DNA of 64,000 bases from Lepidurus packardi (lineage: Eukaryota; Arthropoda; Branchiopoda; Notostraca; Triopsidae): positions 7,808,790-7,872,789 of the forward strand of contig JAKZAN010000002.1 in NCBI GenBank assembly GCA_023053545.1, read 5' to 3'. Within the stretch, counting starts at the first letter, position 1; every line of letters begins with the position of its first letter. The translations under genes were made by a program, and so were the position numbers. Below are positions 38,592 through 51,709 of this stretch, in pieces. The notes beneath the pieces are model-generated. The model was not told where the DNA came from. It made no database searches and saw only the letters and a program-made list of their open reading frames with translations.

Positions 38592-41500
38592 AACCCCTTG
38601 AACGTCATAAGGTTGAGGGTGGAAAAAAAAATCTTGGAACTTTGGGTGAGGTAAGTCGTACGCTCGCACCTAACTATTTTCAAAAAGAATCATGAGTTTT
38701 AAAATACGGGAGAGTACTTAGCAGTGCCAGCATAAATAGCATGAATAGCCTGTAAGTATGGTTTTAATTAGGAAAGATTGAGAGATGGGAAAAGGAATTT
38801 GCCGGTTTTCGCCTTTTGTTATTGAATAGCAAGCCCAAAGCGAGTTTCGTCAGTCTTTTCTTCCTTAAGATAAAGCTTTTCATTGGAGCGCCTGGGTTTG
38901 AATGTTGTAAGGCTTGGTGGTATGGATAGTGGCGTAAAAGCTGTTAAGATTCTGATTGAAAGGGAAGAAATTAAGTTTTTAGCGAAGAATTAAAGCCCTC
39001 AAGAGTTTTAGAAGTATCATATTGTATTATGCTTGGTCGCCCCTTGTGGCCCTTTTTCGCCGGTATTAACTGTCTGCGTGTGTGTGGTGAGTACGTGAGA
39101 GAGTGAGCCGCAGCTTCTTGAATAGAATCCTTTTGAGCTGAAGCTTTCTTTCTCTCTGGTTGAGCTGGAATTACGCGATTATGCGTGGTAAGGAGGAGGA
39201 ATGGAGGACGTGCGATTTTAATTGAACTTCCATGCCTAGCATGATTTGGGGCTAATGAAGTTAACTGACGGTAGGAACCCCATTAGTCTTGAAAATGCTT
39301 AGGTGTTCTAAATGCGTAGAATTTTGCTAGGCCCGATGTGCTCCTTCACCTCGTCTAACTTGGAGCCATTGTGCATTGGAATACCGGAGAGAAGTCCTAG
39401 TCGACGGAATTTAATCTGGTGCAAGTTACTGGGAAGAGTTCGCCAGAGGCAAAAATAAAACTGCATGTATGAAATCCGGAATTTCTTCCCCAGCGTTTCA
39501 CTTGAAAAGACAAGGGCAACACGTTAGACACATATATCATTGCTTTTCGGGGTCTTCGTCTCATATGCTGCTATTTGTCATCTTTTCAAGGAGACAATTC
39601 TCGTGGGAGGTTTAGGTTGGGACTTCCAGAGTGCATAACCCAGCGCAAAAGGAAGATATATTTATTTTCTCCAATTCCAAATTTTAAAAGAGACGGAAAG
39701 AGGTCTATAGAGAACATTATCATCATCTGCCTGTTGGGAGGAGCCGTAATATATACTAATTTATATCCTACGTGTCGCCCAGCCACTTCTAGGATATTAA
39801 ATATGCTAAAGAAGCGTTTGGCAGAAATCTTTACAATCGTTTTGCTTTTCCAATGTATTTAATCGAGTTTCTGTTTCGAATCCAAGTGCTGCGACTTTAT
39901 TTGTTTTTTTAAAATCACAATGTAGACATTCTAAGGATATATGTTAGAAAGATCTAAGCTATAAAGATGTCTGGGTAAGAAAGAAACCCTAATTTTAAAC
40001 ATGTGATAATAATTTATTTCCAGGTCGGGTGGTTGAAGGCTGTATAAAGGCACTAGAGAAACAAGTAACTTACCTTTTTGGGTGTAAAAGAAGGTCGTAG
40101 TAGATTCTTTTATAACGTGTTGCTGGCGTTTTATGTAGTGAGCGTTTTCTGTATCGTAAAAGAGCAGCCAGAATCTTCTATAAAAGCGTGATAAAAGCTC
40201 CTAGAAATTGAGCAACTGCAGCTATACAGAGCCAAAGCCGGGTTCTTTTCAGTTATTGCCCCGCCATGGGCATTATCTGTTAGCAGCACCAACTTCCAAG
40301 TACTCGATGCCCGAAAAAACTGTCCCCCATTTTTTTTCTATTATTCGTTTCTTATTTATTTTAACGTATATTTTTTTCTGGAAGAACCGTTGATCCAAAG
40401 ATTGCGAATTTGTCTGTCTGGTTTGTCAGACTAGGAGGTTCGGCAGACACTATCGTACATCACGCACCAGTCATTTACTTTTTATCTTTAACGAACGAGA
40501 AAACGTTCAGTTTTAAGGGTTTTAAAAGGTGTTTTCATAGAAAAGCACCTCCTAATGGGTCATATAGCCCGAGCTTCGCTTTTTTCGTAAGTTTTTGCTT
40601 GGTTCTTTCGTAAGCTCTTCCTAAAACATTTCGGGGAGTCCCTTCTGGCATGCCAGGTGTTAGTAGAAATCACAGTTTTTTAACACATTTTGTCCCCTTT
40701 TTTGCGGGCCAAAGATTTTGCTCTAAAATTACACTCCGAGTGAATGTCATGCTAAGGTAAGAGAAACGAGCACAAAATCACTTGGGGCTCCAATGGTAAA
40801 TAATACTGGTTCCCAAAGTTCCGGAGGTATTCAGTTCAATATGGGGAACATACTCCGGCCACATCGAAGATTTATCCCTGGCCAGAATTATTATTTTTCA
40901 GAAATTTCAGAATTTCGATAGTTCTAGACTACTTCGGTGGGAAAATATCGGCAACAAATTACTGATTTTTTAACGTGTATTTATCAGCGGTAAGTCGTGG
41001 GTTCGCTTTGAAAGCGTTTTCAAGAAACGGTCACTGTGATAAGGATTCCGGAGTATACTGGCAGCAGAACTTGCAAGTCGTTGAATTTCCACTTGCAAGT
41101 TGTTGCAAAGCGGCTAGCCATGCGCCTCGACTGCCTTGGATCGCGCAGAAGCTATATTACTGCATAGCTTTCCATTCCTTTTTTTTGTCTCCGTTTTTTT
41201 CCGTGTTTTGAAGGAGGAAGACGAGCGGGATAAGTTGTATCGGGCGAAGCGCAAACGAAAGGGAAGGAAAAGCGGCTAGAACGTTTTCGGTTATATTGTC
41301 GCAGAAATAAGTTTGGGTTGGTGTCGCCGATAACGATGACATAGAATCTTTGCATATATTTTGGCCCTCTCCCCTCCCTTTTCCGGGGGGTAAACGTCTT
41401 GTAAAGCCGTCAAAAGCTACCTAAAATGCCTATGAGGAAAACTCCCCAACATCTGGGTCTGGTCTTCTTGTACTTGGTAGATGAAAAAGAAGCAACTGGT

Positions 41501-42627
41501 ATTGCTGAAGATCTGCTGCCTAAAGAATTGTGTATAGATATATATTTCCCTTTGCGCATTTGAATGGAAGTGTTCCTAGAAAAGGCTCGAGAAATGTTCA
41601 CTGTAATAATATCATATCCCTTTTTTCTCTGGGAAAGGAAAGAAAGCGAGGGAGGTAAAAAGAGAACTCGCGGAAAGATGCGGGGGAAAAAATCGATGTT
41701 CTCTTTGGAGCACAAATTCTTAAATAGTTTCATCAAACTTTTAGCAACGTATAGAACTGCTCGGTGGGTACCAGAACTCAGTTCTAAGACCCTCTGCTAA
41801 TAGTTTGAGCTACTTAAAAACATTAAGGTGTCCAATGACAGCAGTTTTCTTAGAACCAAGAGTTAAAGAGATTATATTATGAGCGCTTTCAAGACAGGGA
41901 TGGGGAAAAGATCCTGTCACAATATTGAGACAAGAAAAGCGAATCTTGTCATCTTAGGGATATTGCTCAAACGCTGGGGAAAGATGGGTAACAGCATGTT
42001 TGGATTCCATATAGAAAAGGGGGGTAAGGGACGGGAAATCTGGGCATTGTTGACCTTACATCTGGCCAGAAACGATGAACAATCCCTGACTTGGCTTGTT
42101 TTGGGACCAATAATAGGATTCCTGCTATATGCAAGTTATGATCAGCTTGAGAGAGAAAGCAAGCAGAGAGGTGCTCTTGGCAATTAATTTTACACAAATT
42201 TCTAGGTTCCATCCATACAAATGGGCGTGATCCAAAGTCATGAGAGTAATTACAGTGTGAACGTCGCCCCGCCCATTTTTTTTTATTGGGGAACCATAAA
42301 GGAGCTTGTTATGGTTTTTGTTTTTTTGGTTTCGAGTTGCCGGATCTGTTAAATTTAAAAGGGGGAAGCTCAACGTAAGAAGACGAGGAGCTTACAGAAG
42401 GTCTAACGAGCACTCAGCTTGTCACGAGGCTTCATTGAAAAAGATGTTTTAAAGGTTGTGGGCCTTTTAATAATCATGTGTCTAGCCTTTCAGGGGCAGT
42501 AGCTGCCAAAGTATGACCAAAAATACATTCTGAGATTTAGGTGAATAAGTGAAATCTAAATTATTCACCTTGTTCGCAAGTTTTGCATTGTGCGTTTATT
42601 AGTTATTCGCATGCAAACTTTTAGTCC

Positions 42628-42722
42628 TGACGTCACGAACGTGGTATGGCGTAGCGGTTCGCGTTACTTACCATGGTTACTATTTACTTTCCTGCTTAAA
42701 ATAGTCTACGTCTGTGACGTCA
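42628..42722. promoter_or_regulatory. Pair of CRE palindromes (TGACGTCA)
   Basis: Perfect TGACGTCA at 42628-42635 and again at 42715-42722, 87 bp apart. Each is the full cAMP-response-element octamer bound by CREB/ATF bZIP factors. No gene start was identified next to them, so function is unproven. Confidence 0.3.
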
Positions 42723-43286
42723 GAAAGTCATTGGACTCTATTTTAGTGAAATTCCTATCGTTAATAGTAATTACTTCCTAACACGTAATGCAAAGAAATA
42801 TACAACAAGAAACTAGATTTATTTCCTTATTTTTTTAAGGCCATGCTGTTGTCTTTTTGATGTCTCCTTGCCCTTTCAAAGTCTTGCAACATTGTTATTC
42901 TTCTTAATTTGGGTTCAGATACTGTTTGTGTTTCTATTTTTTGTTTCTGTTCCTATTTCTGTTTAAGTTTCTATTTCCGTTTCCGTTTCGGTTTAATTTC
43001 AAGCTTTCCTTCGCAGCAGTATTTAAGGTGGTGTTCATTAAGCTTCTATGGTTTTCTGACGAAAGTAGATTGACGAGGTCGAACTTGCAAGCCTTGCCGA
43101 GTCTTCAAACAACCTTTTTTTTTTTCTTTTGAGCACATGGTTTAGCTTTTCCTTTGATGAGGTATAAGAAAAACACTGCGAGGGAGTTTCTTTGGAAGTG
43201 GAAAACCAAAAGCCTGTGACATTTAAGATTGGAGAAAGTACATTTTATAAATGTATGGAAGGGTAAAATTAGAACGATGTTGAGTT

Positions 43287-43302
43287 GGGGGGGGGGGGGG
43301 GG
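43287..43302. repeat. G16 homopolymer
   Basis: Sixteen consecutive G. Its true length is unreliable in most sequencing chemistries. Confidence 0.9.
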
Positions 43303-46300
43303 AGTTACGAAAGTTTTCGATATGCCTGATACTTTAAAAAAAATCAGTTGGGCTAATGAAGACATAGTGGTTATGGCCTTAACGATAATAAAGAGGGCTA
43401 CTGTGACGTATGCTCTTGACTTGGGTGGCCGCTGATGTTTAAGCACGCTTTTGTTGGTGTGGAAAGTAGTTGGCTGGGCTTAATAGGATAAAAGGAAGCT
43501 GTACGTGTATAATATGGAGAGATATAGAGTGAACGAGAGAGAGAGAGAAAAAAGAGGATGCAGTTCCCCGCTCCTTGATAGATTGCGAGAGTAAAACATT
43601 GGACGCGAAACATATCGTGGCCATCCCCAAACCAGACTTTTTCCTCTCTCAATTTTAAATTAGAATAATAGTTAAGACCTATTAAAATTGGATAAAATTC
43701 TATGAAGTCGCTGTTGTAATGTACATTGCAAAAACCTGGAGTTTTTCATGCCAGTAAAATATTTGTAAAATTACAATTAAAGTGGTTAAACTGTAATGAA
43801 AATTGTAGTTGTATATTATTTTTATGTAATACATAAACGAAATCTGGTATTAATTCGTTATTGAAATAGGTAGCATTAAGAATACAGTTCTGGTAAGGGC
43901 ACTCTAATCAGAAAATCTTGACAAAGGAGACAAAGTGTAAGTTTTAAGTGTACACGTACGCCTACGTTGAATGTAGATCTACTTTTTAACAGTCTGTTAT
44001 TGTGCTTCGTGCTCTGTATAACTGATTTCGTTTTCTATGCGTACAAGAACTGGGTAAGATTAGGTTCCAAAATGCGTTGCAATTAGAGCTTAATTAAATG
44101 TTTAGTACCAAAGTATTATTCAACTATTGCTACACTTTCCATTTGACAAGAAGATTGTATGTATAGTGAAGCAAATGTTTACGCACTGTCAGAAAGGTAA
44201 GCAATTGGAATTGGATATCTGAACAACTTTTCCCTGGAATTTTTTTAGAACAAAAGATAAATATATTCTATTGTTTATTTTAATTCCAATTAGATAACTT
44301 TCGTAGTTCGAAACTTCCTTGTAGGGCCTTACATTTTTCCACCCGAGTTTTCTTGCTCCAAAATCATGCAAGAAAGTCCCAACAACAAAAATCCTTATAT
44401 ATTCCACCTTTAACTCGATTGCTTACCAAGGTAAACTTTACATCATCTGCTTCCGTTTGGTATCCAATCCTGTTTGTTTTTTTAGCTTTTCCTTTTATCT
44501 GTAGTGTTTCAATATTATCAGATACAGCGAAAGACAAGGAATTTTTTTTATGACTGAACGCTGTTAACTCATTTCTCCTCTGAGATTACTGAAATAAACG
44601 CAAGTCTCTGTTTTAAGCACCGTAATCAAAACCCATGCGTGAAAAGTGTTTTCCCTCTCTTCTTATCACATTGTCGCGATAGGGTGGAGGGTTGAATGGT
44701 TGAAGGGTTGCGTTAGAGGGTGGGAGGGGTGGCGCTCTGTTAGCCTTTCGTTCTTTTTGTCTCCGAAGTGGTAGGTCTTAACGCCCGAATTTTCGATAAT
44801 TTCAACAAGTTGAGTTACAATTAAGGCTCCCCCTCCCTCTGCTCGTCGTCCCCCCTATCCTATAGGAACGCTCATTTGCATATACAACACGCGTTTATGC
44901 CTTGTGTGTGTTTAAGTCGGAAGTTTCAGCAGAGGTGAAATGTCCCGTAACTAAAACTCGGGAAGTTTCATTGTTCTTGTGGGGGAAAGGGAAAAGGAAT
45001 TACGTTTCTTGTTGTTGTTTGGTTACGGCTTACCAGTGTGCATGACGTGTTTTAACACGCATCTTTTGCCTCCCGTCCCTTGCTTTCTCAGCCGAGAAAT
45101 ATTGGACTGTATAAAAAGGGTGTTTTTGTGTGGGAGGTTGGATTGTTGTCTTGAGGGGTCATAGGGGGCAAAGCACAACAAATGACTTTGATTTTCTTAT
45201 GCAAAGTAAAGCGATTCCGGGGTTGTATAAAGGTCGTTGCTGCTGCCACCCGTTTCGGGTTGTTTTTGCCATCTTACGCCAAGTTTTGGCTGGAGCTTAA
45301 AACAAACATTTTCTTCTCAAATGTAATTTCGAGACAAAATTTGTGTTTAAAAAAATCCCTTTAAATTGGATCTTTTTCTTGCAGTCAAAATATTTGTATG
45401 TTGGCCGTTTTTTCTCGCCTTTTTTAAACACAGTATGTTGTCCTTCTGACTTTTTTTTTACTTATTCATGTCAGTGTTGTGTCCCAGTCAACAATTTAAG
45501 CTTGGTCTCCGGTATATTTTTATTTTTACAAAGCTTTTATGCTAAGAATATACTAAAAATGTATATAAAGCGTTTAAGCTGTGTTGCCCGTTGAAAAAAG
45601 GTACGCTTTTTTAAGAAAAAAAGGGGCTCTGAATTAGATTCCTTTTTTTATGTCTGATTTATTGAAAAAACGTACCAGCAAAAGGCAAGACGTTTCTCGC
45701 TATTCATGCGAGCCGATAAACAGCTTCTCGTGTTTATTAAAAGGAGTTTTCAAACAGGATTTCGTTTTTCGTTTTCTTGTATATTTCCTATTTTTAAAAG
45801 ACATGAACGCGAGAAAACAAATGAAAATTGTTGCATACCGTATTGGCTCATCCGTTTTTCTCTGATTTTTTAAAAGTAAATAAACGTCCATAAAAAGAAA
45901 GGGATAAAAAGGGAGGCCGGTGTTGGTAATTATGACGGGAATCGATAAACGAAGAGTCCGTTTGGGGAAAAGCTAAAGTTTGTGTGTTTGTGTCATGTGT
46001 GTGTGTAGTACCGTTATCGATACCCGACCTGCTGAAAGTGCAATAATAGAGACGCGATGGACTGCACTGCAGTATAGAGAGGTCTCAGCTGGAGGCTTGG
46101 GGATACAGACAGCATCCCATAGCTTTTTGGACACATGGATGGGCTACTATTTGTTGGAAAACGGCAGGACCCCCTTTTTATATTCTTTTTTATTTCTCTT
46201 TTTAGCTTTTCTTTTCGGGGTGCGAGTTTTCAAGGGGCCTGTCTACAGAAAAAGACAGTTTTAGGAGAGTAAGCACTATGATTGGGTACCCTTCAATGCT

Positions 46301-46688
46301 TCCTGGTCAATACCGCTTTTTTCGCTTTGCAGGGGATTGTTTTCCTTTCTGTTACGTCGAGCTGCTGCCCGTACCCTGCTCTATGTTATTTTTTGCGGCA
46401 ATACAGACCCTGTATTGCCTATTTTTTGTTGTAATGACTGTCATTATTTTCGATAAATTATGCTATCATTCGATATTCGATAGAGAACATGGCTATAGAG
46501 TAATTTTGCAGTAATGCAGTAATTTGGCCTGTTCTATTAGCAAGTAGGGATTAGCTGTCGACCGTAAATTGAAGTGAAATATAAGACGGATTACTTTCAC
46601 GACTAAGTTTTTGTATTCAAATTGGATAGGAAGGAGTTAATTTATAATAAGGTGCATAATAGGGCATATAAAACTGATTACATTCTTC

Positions 46689-47516
46689 TTAGAAAGGGAA
46701 TTGCTGGGGGTTGAAATTAAGGGGAACGAGTTGACCGTTGGGGCCTAGTTGGAAAATGGGCTGTTGAAATTGTCGTTGTTGCGTATTTTGATCCAAGAGG
46801 AATTGAACCGCTTGGGGATGGACAGCGGAAGGGAGTTGTTGGATTGACTGAGGAGGTTGGGCGACCGGGACTGAGACGCGAGCTTGATCCGCGTTCAGGG
46901 ATGCAGTACCAGCAGGCAACACGGGAAGACCTGGTGCGAGTGGTACTACTGCCCGAAAAACGGGCGCAAAGTCAGGAATACCGTCTTCGTCGGCGTCTAC
47001 GCTTTGCCATTCAGCGTCGTTATCATTTTCGTCAGAAGAGGGAGAGGCTAAAGCTTGTGCAGTCCGTTGTCCCTGAACTAAGGCTTCAACAGGTACGTCC
47101 GCTACCGGCAGGTGTCTACCAGTCGGATGGAAGCCTTCAGAGCCGCCAGCTCTGTATTCCACGACCTTAACGTCACCGGTTTCGTCCACGTACCCGTATT
47201 TTCCCTTGACATTACCGTGTTTATCGCGTCTTTCAACCCGGAAAGTCCCGTCAGCGCTTTCGAAGCCGAATGTGCGTGATCCGTCTTCATCGGCTTGGTC
47301 AATTTGCTTCAAAATTTGGACAGGATTTGTTGGTAGCGCTCCCGTGGCGATAACCACGGCCGCCAAGCAAATCTGCACAAATAAGTCTCATTAGATGCTT
47401 TAAAAAATGGATGATAATAAACGAGTACGAAATGTTCTTTTTCCATTTTTTCCCAATGTACTGAAATTATTTTATAATTTTACGAAATCTGTAAGACTCA
47501 CCAAAAGGAAATGCAT
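46689..47516 (-). CDS. RR-1-like cuticular protein with acidic Ca-binding-like motif (CPR family)
   Basis: Two exons: 47502-47516 encodes MHFLL (donor TTG|GTGAGT) and 46689-47372 (acceptor TTTGTGCAG) encodes the remaining 227 residues and TAA, for 232 residues in total. The spliced N-terminus is a good signal peptide, cleaved near residue 18. The Rebers-Riddiford chitin-binding domain spans about 30-96, with FGFESADGTFRVE, GKYGYVDETG and VVEYRAGG, preceded by the ILKQI motif shared with the gene at 58427. Residues 131-139 form the acidic loop DADEDGIPD, resembling thrombospondin type-3 or EF-hand calcium loops. The C-terminal third is rich in Gln, Pro and Val. The product is expected to be secreted by epidermis into chitinous cuticle. 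It lies head-to-head with the paralogue at 50436. RR-1 assignment comes from the domain form; subgroup is uncertain. Confidence 0.92.
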
Positions 47517-47616
47517 AGTACAAGGTAGCGAAGCGATGAGATGCGATAATGGGTGCACGACTGGTGTTGGGGAATGTTGGGTGACAGCTGATGGCTATCA
47601 CTGAGTCGGCACTGGG

Positions 47617-47624
47617 TTTATATA
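47617..47624 (-). promoter_or_regulatory. TATA box of the cuticular gene at 46689-47516
   Basis: TATATAAA on the minus strand, about 100 bp upstream of the ATG at 47516. An arthropod initiator-like TCAGTG lies at 47599-47604. The spacing of about 22 bp is slightly short of the usual 25-31, so the exact start site is uncertain. Confidence 0.65.
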
Positions 47625-50310
47625 CCAGCACCTGGATCACGTAAAGACCATGATTGTGGAGTCTAGAATTCAAGGTCTTGGACGAGGACGCCGCTCGTCC
47701 TGCAATTTTTCCTGTAATTTCCTGTCTTTGTTGTGTTTTCAGGAGGCGTGTACGGAAATCGTGGGGTTTGAAATCTAAAATTTTGGTCAGGATCGGGCGA
47801 ATTTTCTTAACATTGTGGTTTTTTCGTATACCTGAAAGCTATAGTTTTTCTCCGTATACTTCGTACACTTTTGGGGAATTTTATTAAGAACTTCTTAAAT
47901 CGTTGCTAGGAACCGTATTTGAGATCACGTCTAAGGGGTTGTCAAATGCTTTTATTTTGAAACTTCGCAGTACTTTTTGGAGAGAATTCTTAGTGAAAAA
48001 GAAAACGTTTGAGAGCAATTTTTAAGATTTTATAACGCAATAAGAAACCAATTTTAATTTGATGCTGAGTTGGGGGTTTTGGGGAGAGGAAATTAATGTA
48101 ATGCGTGCAATTATCAGCTTATCGTTGGTGAACTGTGTGAAAGCGAAACGTGGCTATGGGGGTTATAGAGACAGGACGGTTCTAATTGGCCTGGAAATCG
48201 TACAGCGTGACTGATACGCGCCAACATTGTGGCGTAGATCTGCAGATTCTAGTAATTGCGTTGGTAAATGGGCTGCCAAGTCCTTTATATCCTTAGAATT
48301 GAGCACCATAAATTAAAGCGTCTCGACCCATCTCAGTCAGTAGACTAATTAAGATTACGGAAACGAGAGTTTGCATATAATTAGCGGAAGATAGGAGGGG
48401 ATTGACTAATGAGAATCGCCCTGCCCCTGAAACAAAATATTTCGAATGGCCTTTGTTTCAATCTTTCTTTTTGTTTTTTCCCCTTCTTCGTTGTTCTAAA
48501 AAAGGAAAGAAAAGGGGGAAAAATGTACTTTTTCTAGGTCAAACTGGACATAAATAATGCAGCGTGCAAAGGTGACCTTCCGGAGTGCCCCGTGATGAGA
48601 TTTTAACTCAAGCGAATCTTCTCACGCTTTTTTCCCTGGCCAACGATATATTATAGATATCAAAGTCAAGTATTTGATTCTGTTTTATTTATTTTGCATT
48701 CCAATATTTTGATAGATTCTTCTTTCGTAGTTGGCGGCCACGGTGTGGTCCTCCTTGGACTAGTTTCGCGTGATCTAATGATGGGCCAGCGACCGCTTAT
48801 GGATAAATCGAGAGCTCATCTCTTTAGTTAACGTCAGAGTCTGGAAACCCGGCCCAAGTTGGGAGAAGTTGCTTGGCGATATTTGGGTCCAACCTTGGCA
48901 TGCTAACGCAGTAGACGAGAAGCTTCCCTACGTGGTGAGAGCGAAAGGGAAAGTTCGTAGCTTTATGCCATAGATAATTGATGCTTGTAATCTGGATGCT
49001 GCTCACAGATTTTTATCCTTCAGATCAGATCGTCTCAGTTTGTATAACACGGGGCAAATAGACCGCCAGTAGTCCCAGTTTTTGGGTGCTCCACCTTTGT
49101 TTAGTTATTCTGATTTCATTCATAGACTTTCAAAAATAAACATTCGTTCGACGAATTTTCGAGTCGAGTTGTGTTAAACAAACACTAGTCTCAACCGGTC
49201 TGGCAGAAAGTAGCTTAAAGTTTTCCATAGTCTGTGTCTATGGATCAGATTTTCCCCTTCTATTTATGAACATTCGCGTTATTTTCGTTTTCTCCCAATG
49301 AATTTTTTTTATAATCTGCGCCTAATTATTTGTTAATATTGTTCGCGGTTTTGTTTTTATTTATTTAGACAGGATTGATAGGAATTTAAACAGGATTACA
49401 AGTACTTTGAACTAAATTAGTAGTCATTTTTTCCATTTTTATGTGCTAAAGGTGAATGTAGCTGAAAAACCTTATCTTTGGAAGATTTTTAGAATAAGGC
49501 TAGACTAAATAAGCGCGGATTTTTTGTTACGGGTTCGTGTAACCTGTTTTCTCCCGGGGCGAAATCCCCAAAGTTACAAATATAAGCAGCTTTCTTTTGA
49601 GTCCTTTTTCTCTAACGCTATTCCAATGCAAGGTCACTCTCCCCAGACTGACCCAATTCCGGGGCACTTGCATACATCCACACCGGTTTTCCCTTTCGTT
49701 ATACGCAGCATTTCATCCGCTGTCCCAGTGTCTGATTTCAAGTTTTCTCCATTGACTGAGGTATGCATTACCCTGGCCTTTTTATTCTGTCTGATGAAAT
49801 CGCGGTCCAAGAACACACACGCAAAGAAGAAAGGAAAAAAGAAACTATTAGCGTTACATTTTCGAGTGTAGGGAACGATCATTTAGTTCCGCTCGTTACG
49901 CCTCAGCTTATACGTTTATATGAGAGCCTTGCGTTCCTCGAGCTGCAAATGGGACGTAATAACTCGGAAATTGGGTAGAAATACACTCCTTTCATAGGAA
50001 AACCATCTCGAGCGAGAAGTGCAGTTTCTCCCAAGGTTAAAAGTGTTCTCCTCATGTGAGTATTGCGCCTTTGAACGTACATCTTTTAAAGGGAGTGTAT
50101 CTTTTAAAGGGAGAAGGCCATGCATCAGGCGGTTTGTTGATAGTTACCCGAGGGTTTTTATCTTCACATGAAAGTTGACCAAAAACGACTAAGCTTTGGC
50201 ATCCCTCTCCAGAGCCCATAGTAAATGATTTCCGAAAGTCAAGGTGCGCCCGTCACCTGGTTAGATGAAATGCCCTTAAACTGAAATGAGCAGCTTGGAA
50301 GGGCGTGTTG
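47625..50310. other. Shared upstream region of the head-to-head cuticular genes
   Basis: 2.7 kb between two divergent TATA boxes. No coding region was recognised. It is the likely location of shared moult-cycle control elements, but I could not name any site with confidence. Confidence 0.6.
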
Positions 50311-50318
50311 TATATAAA
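50311..50318 (+). promoter_or_regulatory. TATA box of the cuticular gene at 50436-51570
   Basis: TATATAAA 118 bp upstream of the ATG at 50436, with GC-rich sequence immediately after it. Transcription would be expected to start around 50340-50350. The same TATATAAA octamer occurs in front of the divergent partner gene. Confidence 0.7.
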
Positions 50319-50435
50319 CTGGAGCGGTGGGGCAAGACAAGGTACCAGTCCAGCTTGACTTCATTCCCTGAGTAGACCTGTTTTTGGCTGAACGGAGTGC
50401 AATTATTATTTTACGAGCTGCTACCGGGCTTAAGC

Positions 50436-51570
50436 ATGAATTTCTACCACGTAAACCCTTTTCTTTGTTAAAAAAAAAATCTACGAAAATTCTTCATCGA
50501 GCTCGATTTTTGGGGTGAGAAATTAATTTTGAATGGTTTGGGGGGATTTTTCGAAATTTTAGATTGTAGCCTTTGTTGCCGCCACCGTGTTAGCGGTGGC
50601 TGTTGCGGCCCCAGTGGACGATTCGACCACTATTAAGCCTATCGTGGAAATTTTGAAGAAAAAGAGTGTGGTCAACGACGATGGGAGTTACGTGTATGGT
50701 TACGAAGGAGCCGATGGATCCTTCAAGGTCGAGACCCGTGACCGATCCGGTTATGTTTCAGGTAAGTACGGTTACATCGATGCGGACGGCATCCCTCGCG
50801 TCGTGGAGTACACTGCTGGTACCGGTACTGGCTTCAATCCCAGTGCTGAACATCTGCCTGTTCCCGACGTGCCGATCACAGTTGTCAAGAGTCAAAGAAC
50901 CCCCGAAGATGTGGCTGCGCAACGCGTACTCGACGGCGAATACAACAGCGTAGATGCTGACGAAGACGGCATCCCTGATGGTCGTACTGGTCGTTCTTAT
51001 GCTCGTAGTCTGCCATTAGTTGAGGATGTAGTCAAGGTCGTCGAAGCTCCCGTAGTAAAGGCCGCCCCGGCTCGAGTCCACCTGGAAGTACCGGTCGTTC
51101 GCAATCCCGTTGCCCGTGTACAAGCTGCTCCATTGCAAGTAGCCCCCGTTGTCCATGTACATGCTGCTCCATTGTCTGTACCCGTTGCTCCTCAGGTCAT
51201 CCGTGAATCCGGTATTTCTCAATTGGAGCAATTCTTGCAAGACCAAGATTTCAACTCTGTAGACCTCAACGAAGATGGTATTCCCGATAGCCAACAACAT
51301 ATCTTGTTGGCTCAGCCCCATCATTCTGCTCTCCTGCCCCAGCACCCCGTGCAATTGATCGCCGAGCAACCTATCGTCCATGATCCGACTCGTTTGTTCA
51401 CGCTTAACCAGGACGGTCAGTTTGTAACTGTACAAAATGGAGCTTTCCAGGTGCAAGACGGTCAAATCCTGAATTTTGGTAGCAACTTGAATGGCCTCCG
51501 ACTGGTCCAACAACCTCAGTTGATCTCCAATGGTCACTTCGCCCAAGGAGGAGTCATCCGTTTCCAGTAA
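50436..51570 (+). CDS. RR-1-like cuticular protein with two acidic Ca-binding-like motifs (CPR family)
   Basis: Two exons: 50436-50450 encodes MNFYH (donor CAC|GTAAAC) and 50563-51570 (acceptor AAATTTTAG) encodes 335 residues and TAA, for 340 residues. The signal peptide ends near Ala21 (AVAVAA). The R&R chitin-binding domain spans about 40-107 (GSYVYGYEGADGSFKVE, GKYGYIDADG, VVEYTAG). Two acidic loops follow: DADEDGIPD at 136-144 and DLNEDGIPD at 239-247, each preceded by [YF]NSV. Between them lies a Val/Ala/Pro-rich segment with repeated AAPL units, typical of cuticle proteins. The C-terminus is rich in Gln, Asn and Gly. It is a divergent paralogue of the 46689 gene and should be a structural, chitin-associated secreted protein. 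The first exon rests on splice consensus and on the analogous 15-bp first exons of its neighbours. Confidence 0.92.
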
Positions 51571-51703
51571 AAACAAACGCGAAAAGGAAAGTGAAAGCGC
51601 AGAGAAATCCTGTGTTTTTGGGGACTTGGATATTAATTTAATGCCATATTTACTTTACATCAACAAATCATTGTATCTGAAATACATTTCGTCACAACAA
51701 TAT

Positions 51704-51709
51704 ATTAAA
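51704..51709 (+). terminator. Possible polyadenylation signal of the cuticular gene at 50436-51570
   Basis: ATTAAA, the commonest variant of the eukaryotic poly(A) signal, 134 bp after the stop codon and followed by a T-rich stretch. No canonical AATAAA was seen closer. Confidence 0.4.

Larger units (their letters stand above)
32547..46688. other. Long gene-poor stretch
   Basis: 14 kb without a recognised protein gene, covering the probable upstream region of the dpr-like gene and the space before the cuticle cluster. It contains the candidate untranslated exon near 33870, the small signal-peptide ORF at 38475, the CRE pair at 42.6-42.7 kb and the G16 run. All other frames look like chance. 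Confidence 0.55.

Noticed and set aside
51016-51576. 186-codon minus-strand frame
   Set aside because: Antisense shadow of the cuticular gene at 50436-51570.
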